Shown here: one piece after another, positions 24,537 to 33,999 of the stretch
Layout of the letters: every line of letters starts with the position of its first letter
Position numbering within the stretch: the first letter of the stretch is position 1
From: Mycolicibacterium brisbanense
GTDB lineage: Bacteria; Actinomycetota; Actinomycetes; Mycobacteriales; Mycobacteriaceae
Direction: 5' to 3'
Assembly: GCF_001570425.1 (NCBI RefSeq)
Contig: NZ_BCSX01000035.1
Span: 62,001-126,000, forward strand
Length of the DNA: 64,000 nt
Program-made: the position numbers and the translations under genes
The notes under the pieces: model-generated
What the model saw: only the letters and a program-made list of their open reading frames with translations
Databases searched by the model: none
Told to the model about the DNA's origin: nothing

Positions 24537-25808
24537 GTGATCCGACACCGGCTCTGTATCGCAGTGGTTGCTGTTCTTGCCCTCGCACTTGCCGCGTGCG
24601 GTGGCGGGTCGTCATCGTCCGGCGCGGTCGAGATCGCGGTGTGGCACGGGTACCAGGACACCGAGGGTGAAGTGTTCAAGGGTCTGATCGCGCAGTACAA
24701 CAAGGAGCATCCCGACGTCCGGGTCAAAGAGCTCTACTCCAGCAATGACCTCGTGCTGCAGAAAGTTCTGACCGCGGTACGCGGCGGCAGCGCCCCCGAT
24801 GTGGCGTACATGTTCGGGTCGTGGTCCCCGAACATCGCCAAGATCCAGTCTGTGGTCAACATGTCCGAGGTGGTTTCGTCGCCCGACTGGAATTGGGACG
24901 ACTTCTATCCCGCCGAGCGGCAGGCGGCGACGGTCGGGGACAAGATCGTCGGGGTACCCGCCCTGGTGGACAATCTCGCGATCGTCTACAACAAGAAGCT
25001 GTTCGCCGAGGCCGGGGTGGCGCCGCCGACGGCGAGCTGGACGTGGGACGATTTTCGCAGTGCTGCCGCCAAACTGACCGACCCGGCGAAGGGGCAGTAC
25101 GGCTGGCTCATCCCCGCCGACGGCAGCGAAGACACGGTGTGGCACTACATTCCGATGCTCTGGGAGGCCGGTGGTGACGTCTTGACGCACGACAACGAGC
25201 GGGCTGCCTTCAACTCCGAGGCCGGTGTGAAGGCCCTGACCACCCTGCAACAGATGGCGGTCACCGACAAGTCGCTCTACCTCGACACCACCAACGAGAA
25301 CGGCCCGAAGCTGATGAACAGCGGCAAGGTCGCAATGCTGGTCACCGGTCCCTGGGACCTCAGCCAGCTGTCCGACATCGAATACGGGGTGCAGGTGATG
25401 CCGACGTTCGCCGGTGGTACGCACCAAACGATCTCGGGTCCCGACAACTGGGTGGTGTTCAACAACGGGGACAAGCGCAAGCAGGCGGCGATCGACTTCG
25501 TCAAATGGCTGACCGCACCCGAACAGGTCAAGGCGTTCTCGTTGGGCACCGGGGATCTGCCCACCCGGCAGTCCGTCGGGCAGGATCCCGCGTTCCGCGA
25601 GCAGCTGAACCAAAAACTCCCGGGCAGTGCCACATTCGTCGAGAACCTGGCCAACGTGAAGAACGTGCGGCCGACCGTCGAGCAGTATCCGGCGATCTCC
25701 GAGGCGCTGGGGCAGGCGATCGTCGCGGTCATGCTCGGCAAAGAGCAGCCCGCGGATGCACTGAACTCCGCAGCGCGGGCTGCCGACGCCGCGCTGGCCG
25801 GGAAGTGA
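24537..25808 (+). CDS. ABC sugar transporter, substrate-binding lipoprotein
   Basis: A 423-residue extracellular solute-binding protein (family 1). Its lipoprotein signal peptide ends in the lipobox LAAC (IAVVAVLALALAACGGG), so it is lipid-anchored outside the membrane. Mature features include VEIAVWHGYQDTEGEVFKG and the sugar-binding-protein segment AMLVTGPWDLSQL. GTG 24537 is chosen because AAAGGAG stands 8 bases before it; an in-frame start at 24474 overlaps melA and would bury the signal peptide. Followed by two permease genes, the first overlapping by 4 bases. Confidence 0.93.
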   Translation: MIRHRLCIAVVAVLALALAACGGGSSSSGAVEIAVWHGYQDTEGEVFKGLIAQYNKEHPDVRVKELYSSNDLVLQKVLTAVRGGSAPDVAYMFGSWSPNIAKIQSVVNMSEVVSSPDWNWDDFYPAERQAATVGDKIVGVPALVDNLAIVYNKKLFAEAGVAPPTASWTWDDFRSAAAKLTDPAKGQYGWLIPADGSEDTVWHYIPMLWEAGGDVLTHDNERAAFNSEAGVKALTTLQQMAVTDKSLYLDTTNENGPKLMNSGKVAMLVTGPWDLSQLSDIEYGVQVMPTFAGGTHQTISGPDNWVVFNNGDKRKQAAIDFVKWLTAPEQVKAFSLGTGDLPTRQSVGQDPAFREQLNQKLPGSATFVENLANVKNVRPTVEQYPAISEALGQAIVAVMLGKEQPADALNSAARAADAALAGK

Positions 25809-26722
25809 GCGTGGTGTCGGCGAGAGGGCTGACCGCCCGGTTCCAGTGGCTCGGCCGGTCGGAGACAGTGGCGGGATGGGCGCTGGTGAGTCCGGCTGCG
25901 GTGCTCATCGGTGCCTTCGGCTTGTTGCCGGTGCTGATGTCGCTGATGCTGTCGTTCCAGCGGTCGGATCTGCTGACGCCCGAAACCCCGTGGGTGGGCT
26001 TGGACAACTATCGCAAACTGGCCGAGGATCCAGTGGTCGTCGAGGCGATCAAGCACACGATCATCTACACGGCGCTGTTTGTACCCGGCACGATGCTCGT
26101 CGGTCTGTTCGTCGCGGCGGCGCTGAACCGCTCGGTGCGCTTCATCTCGGTGTACCGAACCGCTGCGTACATCACCATGGCGGTCTCGACCATCTCGCAA
26201 GGAATCATCTTCCTGTGGCTGACCGACCGTGACTACGGTCTGGTGAACGCGGCGCTGGGCGCCGTCGGCGTTCCGGCACAGCCCTTTCTGGCCTCGCCGA
26301 CCCAAGCCCTGTACGTGATCGTGGCCATGACGATCTGGGGCTGGACCGGATTCTCGGTCATCGTGTATCTGGCTGCCCTGCAGGGAGTTCCCGCCGAACT
26401 GCACGAGGCCGCGGCGATCGACGGGGCGAGCCCGTTCACCCGCTTCCGCACCATCACGGTGCCACTGCTGGGACCGGCGAATCTGTTCCTCGTCGTCTGG
26501 CTGACCATCAACGCGCTCCAATTGTTCGACGAGGTCTACGCGACGACGCGCGGCGGACCGCTACGCGCCACCACCGTCATCGTGTATTACCTGTGGGACC
26601 GGGCGTTCGTGCAGTTCGACGCCGGGTACGCCGCGGCGATGGCCTACGCGCTGTTCGTGGTCATCCTGCTGATCACCGCCGTCCAGTTCCGTATCGCCCG
26701 GAAGCATGTGCACACCTCATGA
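25805..26722 (+). CDS. ABC sugar transporter permease 1 (MalF/UgpA type)
   Basis: A 305-residue inner-membrane permease with about six membrane segments. The EAA loop, which contacts the ATPase, reads ELHEAAAIDGASPFTRFRTITVPLL. The start is GTG overlapping the preceding stop (GTGA); the longer open frame upstream is a shadow. It pairs with the next gene to form the translocation channel. Confidence 0.92.
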   Translation: MSVVSARGLTARFQWLGRSETVAGWALVSPAAVLIGAFGLLPVLMSLMLSFQRSDLLTPETPWVGLDNYRKLAEDPVVVEAIKHTIIYTALFVPGTMLVGLFVAAALNRSVRFISVYRTAAYITMAVSTISQGIIFLWLTDRDYGLVNAALGAVGVPAQPFLASPTQALYVIVAMTIWGWTGFSVIVYLAALQGVPAELHEAAAIDGASPFTRFRTITVPLLGPANLFLVVWLTINALQLFDEVYATTRGGPLRATTVIVYYLWDRAFVQFDAGYAAAMAYALFVVILLITAVQFRIARKHVHTS

Positions 26723-27630
26723 CCACCACCCGACTACCCGAAACCGAAACCCTTGCGCAGCAGGCACAGCAGCATCCGCCGGGCCGACGGAAGATGCGAA
26801 TCCCGTTCAGCCCGTGGCATCTGGTTCTCATCCCGCTGACCTTCCTGCTGGTCGTCCCGCTGTTGTGGATGCTTGTCACCTCGTTGGAGAGCGAAGGGGA
26901 GGCCAACCGCTTCCCGCCGGTGCTCCTGCCCGAGCGGCCGCGGTTCGAGAACTACGTCGACGCCTGGAACGCCGCACCCTTCGGGCATTTCTTTCTCAAC
27001 AGCCTGTTGGTCACCTCAGTGGTGTTGGTGAGCAACCTGATTGTCTGCAGCCTGGCCGGCTACGCCTTTGCCCGCATCCGATTCCTGGGCAGGGGAGCGC
27101 TTTTCGCCACGTTGATGGCCACTCTGATGGTGCCGTTCCAGGTCACAATGATCCCGGTGTTCCTGATCGTCAAATGGTTCGGCGACAACGTGTGGGCGGG
27201 CCTGGGCATCGATCACATCGGCGCGCTGATGTTGCCCAACCTGGCCACGGCCTTCGGCATCTTCTTCCTGCGCCAGTTCTTTCAGACGGTTCCGGTCGAG
27301 CTCGAAGAAGCGGCCCGGGTGGACGGGACATCCCGGCTGGGCGTGCTGTTCAAGATTGTGCTGCCGCTGTCGCTGCCCGCGTTGTCCACCCTCGCGGCAC
27401 TGACCGTACTGACCTCCTGGAACGACTTCCTGTGGCCGCTGATCGTGATCACGTCGCAGGACCAGATGACGATTCCGTTGGGGCTCAGCTATTTCCAGGG
27501 AGCACATCGGGTCAAATGGCCGCTGTTGATGGCGGCGAATGTCATGAGCCTGTTGCCCATGCTGTTGGTGTTCGTCGGAGCGCAACGGTATTTCGTGCAA
27601 TCGGTGGCCAGTACCGGACTGAAGGGCTGA
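26719..27630 (+). CDS. ABC sugar transporter permease 2 (MalG/UgpE type)
   Basis: A 303-residue permease with six hydrophobic segments and the EAA loop VELEEAARVDGTSRLGVLFKI. It starts at ATG overlapping the first permease's stop (ATGA). A cytoplasmic tail of about 30 residues precedes the first membrane segment (LVLIPLTFLLVVPLLWML). It ends 3 bases before the ATPase gene. Confidence 0.92.
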   Translation: MTTTRLPETETLAQQAQQHPPGRRKMRIPFSPWHLVLIPLTFLLVVPLLWMLVTSLESEGEANRFPPVLLPERPRFENYVDAWNAAPFGHFFLNSLLVTSVVLVSNLIVCSLAGYAFARIRFLGRGALFATLMATLMVPFQVTMIPVFLIVKWFGDNVWAGLGIDHIGALMLPNLATAFGIFFLRQFFQTVPVELEEAARVDGTSRLGVLFKIVLPLSLPALSTLAALTVLTSWNDFLWPLIVITSQDQMTIPLGLSYFQGAHRVKWPLLMAANVMSLLPMLLVFVGAQRYFVQSVASTGLKG

Positions 27631-27633
27631 ACG

Positions 27634-28722
27634 TTGGCTGAAGTGGAGTTTCGTGATGTCACCCGCCGGTTTTCCGGGGATGTGCTCGCGCTCAAGGGGC
27701 TGAACTTGACCGTGTCGGACGGCGAGTTCCTGATCCTCGTCGGACCATCGGGCTGCGGTAAGAGCACCGCGCTGCGCTTGCTCGCAGGCCTCGACAAGCC
27801 GACATCCGGAGAGATCCGGATCGGCGGCACCGTTGTGAATGACCTTGCGCCCGGGCAGCGCGACATCGCGATGGTGTTCCAGAACTATGCGCTCTACCCG
27901 CACATGTCGGTCTATCGCAACCTCGCATACGGCCTGCGGCAGCGCCGGACCCCGCGCCAGGAGATCGACCGTCGGGTGCGCGAAACCGCCGAATTGCTGC
28001 AGATCACCGGACTTCTGGACCGCAAGCCCGGCCAACTGTCCGGCGGGCAGCGACAGCGAGTGGCCATGGGACGTGCGCTTGTCCGTGAACCGCGGGCGTT
28101 CCTTCTCGACGAGCCGTTGTCGAACCTGGACGCCAAGTTGCGCAACCAGGTCCGCGGGGACCTCAAACGCCTGCACCGCGAGGTCCCGGTCACCTCGATC
28201 TACGTGACCCACGATCAAGTGGAGGCGATGACGCTGGGGGACCGTCTGTGCGTGATGTCCGACGGCGAGGTGCAGCAGATCGGCACCACCGACGACATCT
28301 ACAACCGCCCGGCCAACACGTTCGTCGCCGCCTTCATGGGCAGTCCACCGATGAATCTGATTCCCGCGGTCATCCGCTCCGGCATCTTGCATGTGGGCGG
28401 TGCCGCGGTGACACCCGCATCCTCCCCGGACGGGCCGGTCACCGTCGGGGCCCGCCCCGAACATCTGCAGCTGTCGGCTCACTGCCGCGAAGGCATGGTG
28501 CCGGCCCGCGTCGACTTCGTCGAACCGCTGGGCAGCCATGTCCTGGTGACGGCCCTTGTCGACGCCGGGGACACGCAGACGCGGGTGATCGTGCAGGCAC
28601 CGGCAGACACCGAGTTGGCCTCGGGTGCCCCGATCGGCCTGACACTGCCGCCGGAGCGGACGTACTTCTTCGACGCCGAGACCGGCGATGCCCGACGCGA
28701 TCGCGAGCGCATCTGTCTCTGA
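27634..28722 (+). CDS. ABC sugar transporter ATP-binding protein (UgpC/MsmK type)
   Basis: A 362-residue CUT1-type ATPase with Walker A GPSGCGKST, Q-loop VFQNYALYPHM, signature LSGGQRQRVAMGRALV, Walker B FLLDEPLSNLD and the switch histidine in YVTHDQVEAM. The C-terminal TOBE region (about 245-350) includes VGARPEHLQL. TTG start 3 bases after permease 2. It powers the importer and closes the operon; GCCGA-TCATT-TCGGC at 28735-28749 is a weak hairpin after the stop. Confidence 0.93.
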   Translation: MAEVEFRDVTRRFSGDVLALKGLNLTVSDGEFLILVGPSGCGKSTALRLLAGLDKPTSGEIRIGGTVVNDLAPGQRDIAMVFQNYALYPHMSVYRNLAYGLRQRRTPRQEIDRRVRETAELLQITGLLDRKPGQLSGGQRQRVAMGRALVREPRAFLLDEPLSNLDAKLRNQVRGDLKRLHREVPVTSIYVTHDQVEAMTLGDRLCVMSDGEVQQIGTTDDIYNRPANTFVAAFMGSPPMNLIPAVIRSGILHVGGAAVTPASSPDGPVTVGARPEHLQLSAHCREGMVPARVDFVEPLGSHVLVTALVDAGDTQTRVIVQAPADTELASGAPIGLTLPPERTYFFDAETGDARRDRERICL

Positions 28723-28853
28723 GGCGTGCTTGCGGCCGATCATTTCGGCAGCCCCGGCGGGGTTTGGGCCCGAACTCATGACCCCATCATGCGATCCCGC
28801 GTAACCTGTTGGCGCGCGGGCATGTCGAGAGTCATCGATCGGGGCGGGAGCTG

Positions 28854-30266
28854 ATGCGGCACTACTACACCGCTGATGCGATCCGAGCCGCTGAGGCCCC
28901 GCTGCTGGCTTCGCTGCCCGACGGCGCCCTGATGCGCCGTGCCGCCTACGGATTGGCGACGGCCATCGCCCGCGAGTTGGTCGCCCGCACCGGCGGGGTC
29001 GCGGGCCGCCGGGTGTGCGCGGTCGTGGGCTCCGGCGACAACGGCGGCGACGCGCTGTGGGCGGCGACCTTCCTGCGCCGCCGCGCCGCCGCCGCCGACG
29101 CCGTGCTGCTCAACGTGGACCGCACCCACCCCGCCGCGCTGGCCGCATTCCGCGCCGCAGGCGGCAGGGTCGTGCAAAAGATCGCTGCCGCAACCGATCT
29201 CGTGATCGACGGGGTGGTGGGGATCTCGGGGCGTGGCCCGTTGCGGCCGGCCGCCGCCGAGGTGTTCGCCGCCACCACCGCGCCGGTGGTCGCCGTCGAC
29301 ATCCCCAGCGGCATCGACGTGCAGACCGGGTCCACCGACGGCCCGCATGTACGCGCCGCACTCACCGTGACCTTCGGCGGTCTCAAACCCGTACACGCAC
29401 TGGCCGATTGCGGACGCGTCGAACTCGTCGACATCGGCCTGGATCTGCCCGCCACGGACGTGCTCGGACTCGACGCCGACGACGTCAGAGCGCTGTGGCC
29501 GGTTCCCGGTCCCCACGATGACAAGTACACCCAGGGCGTGACGGGGCTGGTGTCCGGTTCGGCGACGTACCCGGGCGCGGCGGTGCTCAGCGTCGGCGCT
29601 GCCGTGGCCGCAACGTCGGGCATGGTGCGCTACGCGGGAAGTGCTGCACAGCAGGTGCTTTCCCACTGGCCGGAAGTCATCGCCGCGGCAAGCCCGCAGG
29701 AGGCCGGGCGGGTGCAGGCCTGGGTGGCCGGCCCCGGTATGGGCACCGATGACGACGCGAAGGCGGCACTGCGGTTCGTCCTCGACACCGACCTGCCGGT
29801 TCTCGTCGACGCCGACGGGCTCACGCTGCTCTCCCAGGACCCCGGCCTGGTGGCCGGCCGCAACGCCGCGACGGTGCTGACGCCCCACGCGGGGGAGTAC
29901 CAGCGGCTGGCGGGCGAACCCGTCGGGGACGACCGCGTCGGCGCGGCCCACAGGCTCGCCGACCGGCTCGGCGCCACGGTCCTGCTCAAGGGCAACGTCA
30001 CCGTCATCGCGGGCACCGACGGTGCCACCTACCTCAACCCGGCCGGTCAATCGTGGGCCGCCACCGCCGGTTCGGGCGACGTGCTCTCGGGTGTCATCGG
30101 CTCTCTGCTGGCGGCCGGGCTCGAGCCGGCACGGGCCGCCGCCGCCGGGGCATTCGTGCATGCCCACGCGGCCAACCTCTCCGCGGCCGACCCGGGTCCA
30201 CGACCCGCACCCACATCGGCGTCGGCCATCCTGGCCCACATCCGCACGGCGATCGCGTCGTTGTAA
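28854..30266 (+). CDS. nnr: Bifunctional NAD(P)H-hydrate epimerase / ADP-dependent dehydratase
   Basis: A 470-residue fusion of the YjeF_N epimerase (about residues 1-210; VCAVVGSGDNGGDALWAA is the nucleotide/metal site) and the C-terminal ribokinase-like dehydratase (about 225-470; WVAGPGMGTDDDAK, TPHAGEYQRLAGE, and ATAGSGDVLSGVIGSLLAAG). It repairs damaged NAD(P)H hydrates. The start MRHYYTADAIRAAEAPLL matches the M. tuberculosis Rv3433c start and follows a GGGAG site; the open frame to 28809 is not used. It marks the right border of the accessory block. Confidence 0.95.
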   Translation: MRHYYTADAIRAAEAPLLASLPDGALMRRAAYGLATAIARELVARTGGVAGRRVCAVVGSGDNGGDALWAATFLRRRAAAADAVLLNVDRTHPAALAAFRAAGGRVVQKIAAATDLVIDGVVGISGRGPLRPAAAEVFAATTAPVVAVDIPSGIDVQTGSTDGPHVRAALTVTFGGLKPVHALADCGRVELVDIGLDLPATDVLGLDADDVRALWPVPGPHDDKYTQGVTGLVSGSATYPGAAVLSVGAAVAATSGMVRYAGSAAQQVLSHWPEVIAAASPQEAGRVQAWVAGPGMGTDDDAKAALRFVLDTDLPVLVDADGLTLLSQDPGLVAGRNAATVLTPHAGEYQRLAGEPVGDDRVGAAHRLADRLGATVLLKGNVTVIAGTDGATYLNPAGQSWAATAGSGDVLSGVIGSLLAAGLEPARAAAAGAFVHAHAANLSAADPGPRPAPTSASAILAHIRTAIASL

Positions 30267-30279
30267 CGGAAGGAACACC

Positions 30280-31659
30280 ATGTCCCGCAAGCATTCCCAC
30301 GCCCAAGTCGCCCCCGCCTACACCGGACGGCTCGACATGGCGCCGGTGCCGGCGCTGCGCCTGCCCGACGACGCGATGGAACCCGCTGCGGCCTACCGGT
30401 TCATCCACGACGAGCTCATGCTCGACGGCAGCTCACGGCTGAACCTGGCGACGTTCGTCACCACCTGGATGGACGACGAGGCCGGAAAGCTGATGGCCGA
30501 GACGTTCGACAAGAACATGATCGACAAGGACGAGTACCCGGCGACCGCGGCGATCGAGACGCGGTGCGTGAACATGGTCGCCGATCTCTTCCACGCCGAA
30601 GACCTGCGCGACGACGACCCGGCCAGCGCCACCGGGGTATCCACGATCGGATCCAGTGAGGCCGTGATGCTGGCGGGCCTGGCCCTGAAATGGCGCTGGC
30701 GCGAGAAGGTCGGCGACGGATGGAAGGGGCGCACCCCCAATCTGGTGATGGGGTCCAACGTTCAGGTGGTGTGGGAGAAGTTCTGCCGCTACTTCGACGT
30801 GGAACCGCGGTATCTGCCAATGGCCGAGGGGCGCTACGTCATCACTCCCGAACAGGTGCTCGGGGCGGTCGACGAGGACACCATCGGCGTCGTGGGCATC
30901 CTGGGCACCACGTTCACCGGTGAGCTCGAACCCATCGCCGAGATCTGCGCGGCGCTCGACGAGCTGGCGGCAGGCGGAGGCGTCGACGTCCCGGTGCACG
31001 TCGACGCCGCCAGCGGCGGCTTCGTGGTGCCGTTCCTGCACCCGGACCTGCAGTGGGATTTCCGGCTGCCCCGGGTGGTCTCGATCAACGTCAGCGGGCA
31101 CAAGTACGGCCTGACCTATCCGGGCATCGGGTTCGTCGTGTGGCGCAGCAAAGACCACCTGCCCGAAGACCTGGTGTTCCGGGTGAACTACCTGGGTGGG
31201 GACATGCCGACGTTCACCCTGAACTTCTCCCGCCCCGGCAACCAGGTGGTCGGCCAGTACTACAACTTCCTGCGCCTCGGCCGGGCGGGATACACCCAGG
31301 TCATGCAGTGTCTGTCGCAGACCGCACGCTGGCTGGGCGACGAGCTGCGGGCAAGCGAGCACTTCGAGATCATCTCCGACGGGTCGGCCATCCCGGTGAT
31401 CAGCTTCCGGCTCAGCGGCGACCCGGGCTACACCGAGTTCGACGTGTCGCAGGCGCTGCGGGCGTTCGGCTGGCAGGTTCCGGCCTACACGATGCCCGAC
31501 GATGCGTCCGATGTCGTCGTGCTGCGGATCGTGGTCCGTGAGGGCTTCTCGGCCGACCTGGCCAGGGCCCTCAAGGAGGACCTGATCACCGCCCTCGGCC
31601 ACCTCGACAAACTCAAGCCGGGCGGATTCTTCGATCGGGTGCAACCCTTCACGCACTGA
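30280..31659 (+). CDS. gadB: Glutamate decarboxylase
   Basis: A 459-residue PLP decarboxylase converting glutamate to GABA and CO2, using up a proton. The PLP lysine lies in SINVSGHKYGLTYPG, and VHVDAASGGFVVPF supplies the aspartate that binds the pyridine nitrogen. The ATG has a strong GGAAGG site and follows nnr by 13 bases, as in M. tuberculosis (Rv3432c). Length is normal. Confidence 0.96.
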   Translation: MSRKHSHAQVAPAYTGRLDMAPVPALRLPDDAMEPAAAYRFIHDELMLDGSSRLNLATFVTTWMDDEAGKLMAETFDKNMIDKDEYPATAAIETRCVNMVADLFHAEDLRDDDPASATGVSTIGSSEAVMLAGLALKWRWREKVGDGWKGRTPNLVMGSNVQVVWEKFCRYFDVEPRYLPMAEGRYVITPEQVLGAVDEDTIGVVGILGTTFTGELEPIAEICAALDELAAGGGVDVPVHVDAASGGFVVPFLHPDLQWDFRLPRVVSINVSGHKYGLTYPGIGFVVWRSKDHLPEDLVFRVNYLGGDMPTFTLNFSRPGNQVVGQYYNFLRLGRAGYTQVMQCLSQTARWLGDELRASEHFEIISDGSAIPVISFRLSGDPGYTEFDVSQALRAFGWQVPAYTMPDDASDVVVLRIVVREGFSADLARALKEDLITALGHLDKLKPGGFFDRVQPFTH

Positions 31660-31717
31660 CGCCGCACGCTCCGGTGCGGGGCCGCTCGCCGCTTCTGGGA
31701 CAATGGCGGGCGGTGAT

Positions 31718-32890
31718 ATGACGATGCAGACGAGCGAACTCACGGCCCCCCTGACTCAGCACACCGCGCCGCAGGCAGTGGTGGATCTCGGCGCCGTCGA
31801 GCACAACGTGAAGGTTTTGCGCGAGCTGGCCGGGCCGGCGCAGGTGATGGCGGTGGTCAAGGCCGACGGGTACGGGCACGGCGCTGTCCAGGTCGGCCGC
31901 GCCGCGCTGGCCGCCGGGGCCGCCGAACTCGGCGTCGCCACCGTCGGCGAGGCGCTGGCGCTGCGTGCCGGCGGCATCACGGCACCGGTGTTGGCCTGGC
32001 TGCACCCACCGGGCACCGACTTCGCCCCGGCTGTCGCGGCCGATGTCCAAGTGGCGGTGTCATCAGCGCGCCAACTCGGCGAGGTCCTCGCGGCGGTCGC
32101 TGACGTCGGGTCGCCCGCCACCGTGACGGTCAAGGTCGACACGGGGCTGAGCCGCAACGGGGTGAGCCCCGCCGACTACCCCGCGCTGCTCACCGCCCTG
32201 CACCGCGCGCATACCGACGGTGCGATCCGGGTGCGCGGCATCATGAGCCACCTGGCGCACGGTGACGTTGTCGACCATCCGTTCAACGACGTGCAGGCGC
32301 AGCGGTTGGCCGCGATGCGTGATCAAGCCCGCGAGCACGGCGTCCCCGTCGAGATCGCCCACCTGAGCAACTCACCTGCCGTGCTGACCCGGCCGGACCT
32401 GGCGTTCGACATGGTGCGCCCCGGCGTCGCGGTCTACGGCCTCAACCCGGTCCCCGACCGCGGCGATGTGGGCCTTCGTCCTGCGATGACACTGAAATGC
32501 CCAGTGACACTTGTACGTTCGGTCAAGGCCGGGGACGGCGTGTCCTACGGTCACCTGTGGGTGGCCGATCGTGACACCACGCTGGCGCTGCTGCCGCTCG
32601 GTTATGCCGACGGGGTCTACCGGGCCCTGAGCGGCCGGTTCGACGTGCTGATCCGGGGCAAACTGCGGCGTGCCGTCGGGCGGGTCTGCATGGACCAGTT
32701 CGTGGTCGACCTCGGGCCGGACGCGGCCGACGTCACCGAGGGCGACGACGCGATCCTGTTCGGGCCGGGCACCCAGGGTGAATCCACCGCGCAGGACTGG
32801 GCCGATCTGCTCGACACCATCCACTACGAGATCGTCACCAGCCCCCGCGGCCGCGTCGTCCGCAGCTACGTTTCGGGCCAGAGCCATTGA
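31718..32890 (+). CDS. alr: Alanine racemase
   Basis: A 390-residue PLP enzyme making D-alanine for peptidoglycan. K48 in VVKADGYGHG binds PLP and the second catalytic base is the tyrosine in GVSYGHLW. I start at ATG 31718 (MTMQTSEL); ATG 31703 in the same frame gives five more residues, and neither has a strong ribosome site. CCGCAC-N6-GTGCGG at 31662-31679 is a weak hairpin between gadB and alr. The next gene overlaps the stop by 4 bases (TTGA). Confidence 0.95.
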   Translation: MTMQTSELTAPLTQHTAPQAVVDLGAVEHNVKVLRELAGPAQVMAVVKADGYGHGAVQVGRAALAAGAAELGVATVGEALALRAGGITAPVLAWLHPPGTDFAPAVAADVQVAVSSARQLGEVLAAVADVGSPATVTVKVDTGLSRNGVSPADYPALLTALHRAHTDGAIRVRGIMSHLAHGDVVDHPFNDVQAQRLAAMRDQAREHGVPVEIAHLSNSPAVLTRPDLAFDMVRPGVAVYGLNPVPDRGDVGLRPAMTLKCPVTLVRSVKAGDGVSYGHLWVADRDTTLALLPLGYADGVYRALSGRFDVLIRGKLRRAVGRVCMDQFVVDLGPDAADVTEGDDAILFGPGTQGESTAQDWADLLDTIHYEIVTSPRGRVVRSYVSGQSH

Positions 32891-33999
32891 GCGACCGCGC
32901 CCCCGATGAGCACCATCACCGGGCCCGCTGGCTGGCGGGTGCAGCGGGGCTGACCGCCATCGGCACCGTCGCCGGTGCATCGGTGGCACGGTCGCTGGGG
33001 CGCCGGGTGCTCGCCGAGGATCCGTACGCCGGCGAGAATTTCCACCTTCTCGACGCCGACCGCAGTTCGGTCGTCACCACCGCCGACGGGGTGCCGCTCG
33101 CGGTGCGCGAGGTCGGGCCGCTCGACGCGCCGCTGACCGTGGTGTTCGCGCACGGATTCTGTCTTCAGATGGGCGCCTTCCACTTTCAGCGGGCCCGGTT
33201 GGCCGAACAGTGGGGTCCGCAGGTGCGAATGGTGTTCTACGACCAGCGCGGCCACGGCCAGTCCGGAACCTCCGACCCCGACACCTACACCGTCGAGCAG
33301 CTCGGCAAAGACCTCGAATCCGTACTGGCAGTGACGGTTCCGCGAGGGCCGGTGGTACTCGTCGGCCATTCGATGGGCGGCATGACCGTGCTGTCGCATG
33401 CCCGGCAGTTCCCGAAGCGCTACCCGTCGCGGGTGGTCGGTGCCGCGCTGATCGCCTCGGCCGCCGAAGGGGTGTCGCGGTCCCCGCTCGGTGAGATCCT
33501 GCGCAACCCGGCGCTGGAGGGGGTCCGGTTCGCCGCGCGGTATGCCCCCAAGACGGTGCACCGGACCCGCGGCGCCGCGCGGTCGGTCATCGGTCCCATC
33601 CTGCGCGCCGCGTCGTACGGCGACGAGAAGATCAGCCCGAGCGTGGTGGAGTTCTCCGAGCAGATGATGCACAGCACGCCGATCGCCACGCTGGTGGAGT
33701 TCCTGCACGCACTCGAGGTGCACGACGAGTCCGCGGCGCTGCCGGTGCTCGCCCGGGTGCCGACGTTGATCGCGTGCGGTGACCGGGACCTGCTCACCCC
33801 GATGGAATACTCAGAGGCCATGGCCGCGCAGCTACCGAAATCCGAGTTGGTGATCGTCGGGGGCGCCGGCCATCTGGTGCAACTGGAGGAACCCGAGGTG
33901 ATCGACGACGCCCTGGTCGGACTGGTCCAGCGGGCCACCCCGTCCAAACTGGTCACGCTGTCGCGGCGGGTGCGCGAGCGGGTGCGGCCCCATGACTGA
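32887..33999 (+). CDS. Alpha/beta hydrolase with N-terminal hydrophobic segment
   Basis: A 370-residue hydrolase, TTG start overlapping the alr stop. Residues 16-36 (LAGAAGLTAIGTVAGASVA) could anchor it in the membrane or serve as a poor signal. The nucleophile elbow is VGHSMGGM, the oxyanion region FAHGFCLQM, the acid probably D in ACGDRDLLTP and the histidine in GAGHLVQLEEP. It stands in the alr-tsaE operon of mycobacteria; the substrate is unknown. tsaE overlaps its end by 8 bases. Confidence 0.88.
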   Translation: MSDRAPDEHHHRARWLAGAAGLTAIGTVAGASVARSLGRRVLAEDPYAGENFHLLDADRSSVVTTADGVPLAVREVGPLDAPLTVVFAHGFCLQMGAFHFQRARLAEQWGPQVRMVFYDQRGHGQSGTSDPDTYTVEQLGKDLESVLAVTVPRGPVVLVGHSMGGMTVLSHARQFPKRYPSRVVGAALIASAAEGVSRSPLGEILRNPALEGVRFAARYAPKTVHRTRGAARSVIGPILRAASYGDEKISPSVVEFSEQMMHSTPIATLVEFLHALEVHDESAALPVLARVPTLIACGDRDLLTPMEYSEAMAAQLPKSELVIVGGAGHLVQLEEPEVIDDALVGLVQRATPSKLVTLSRRVRERVRPHD

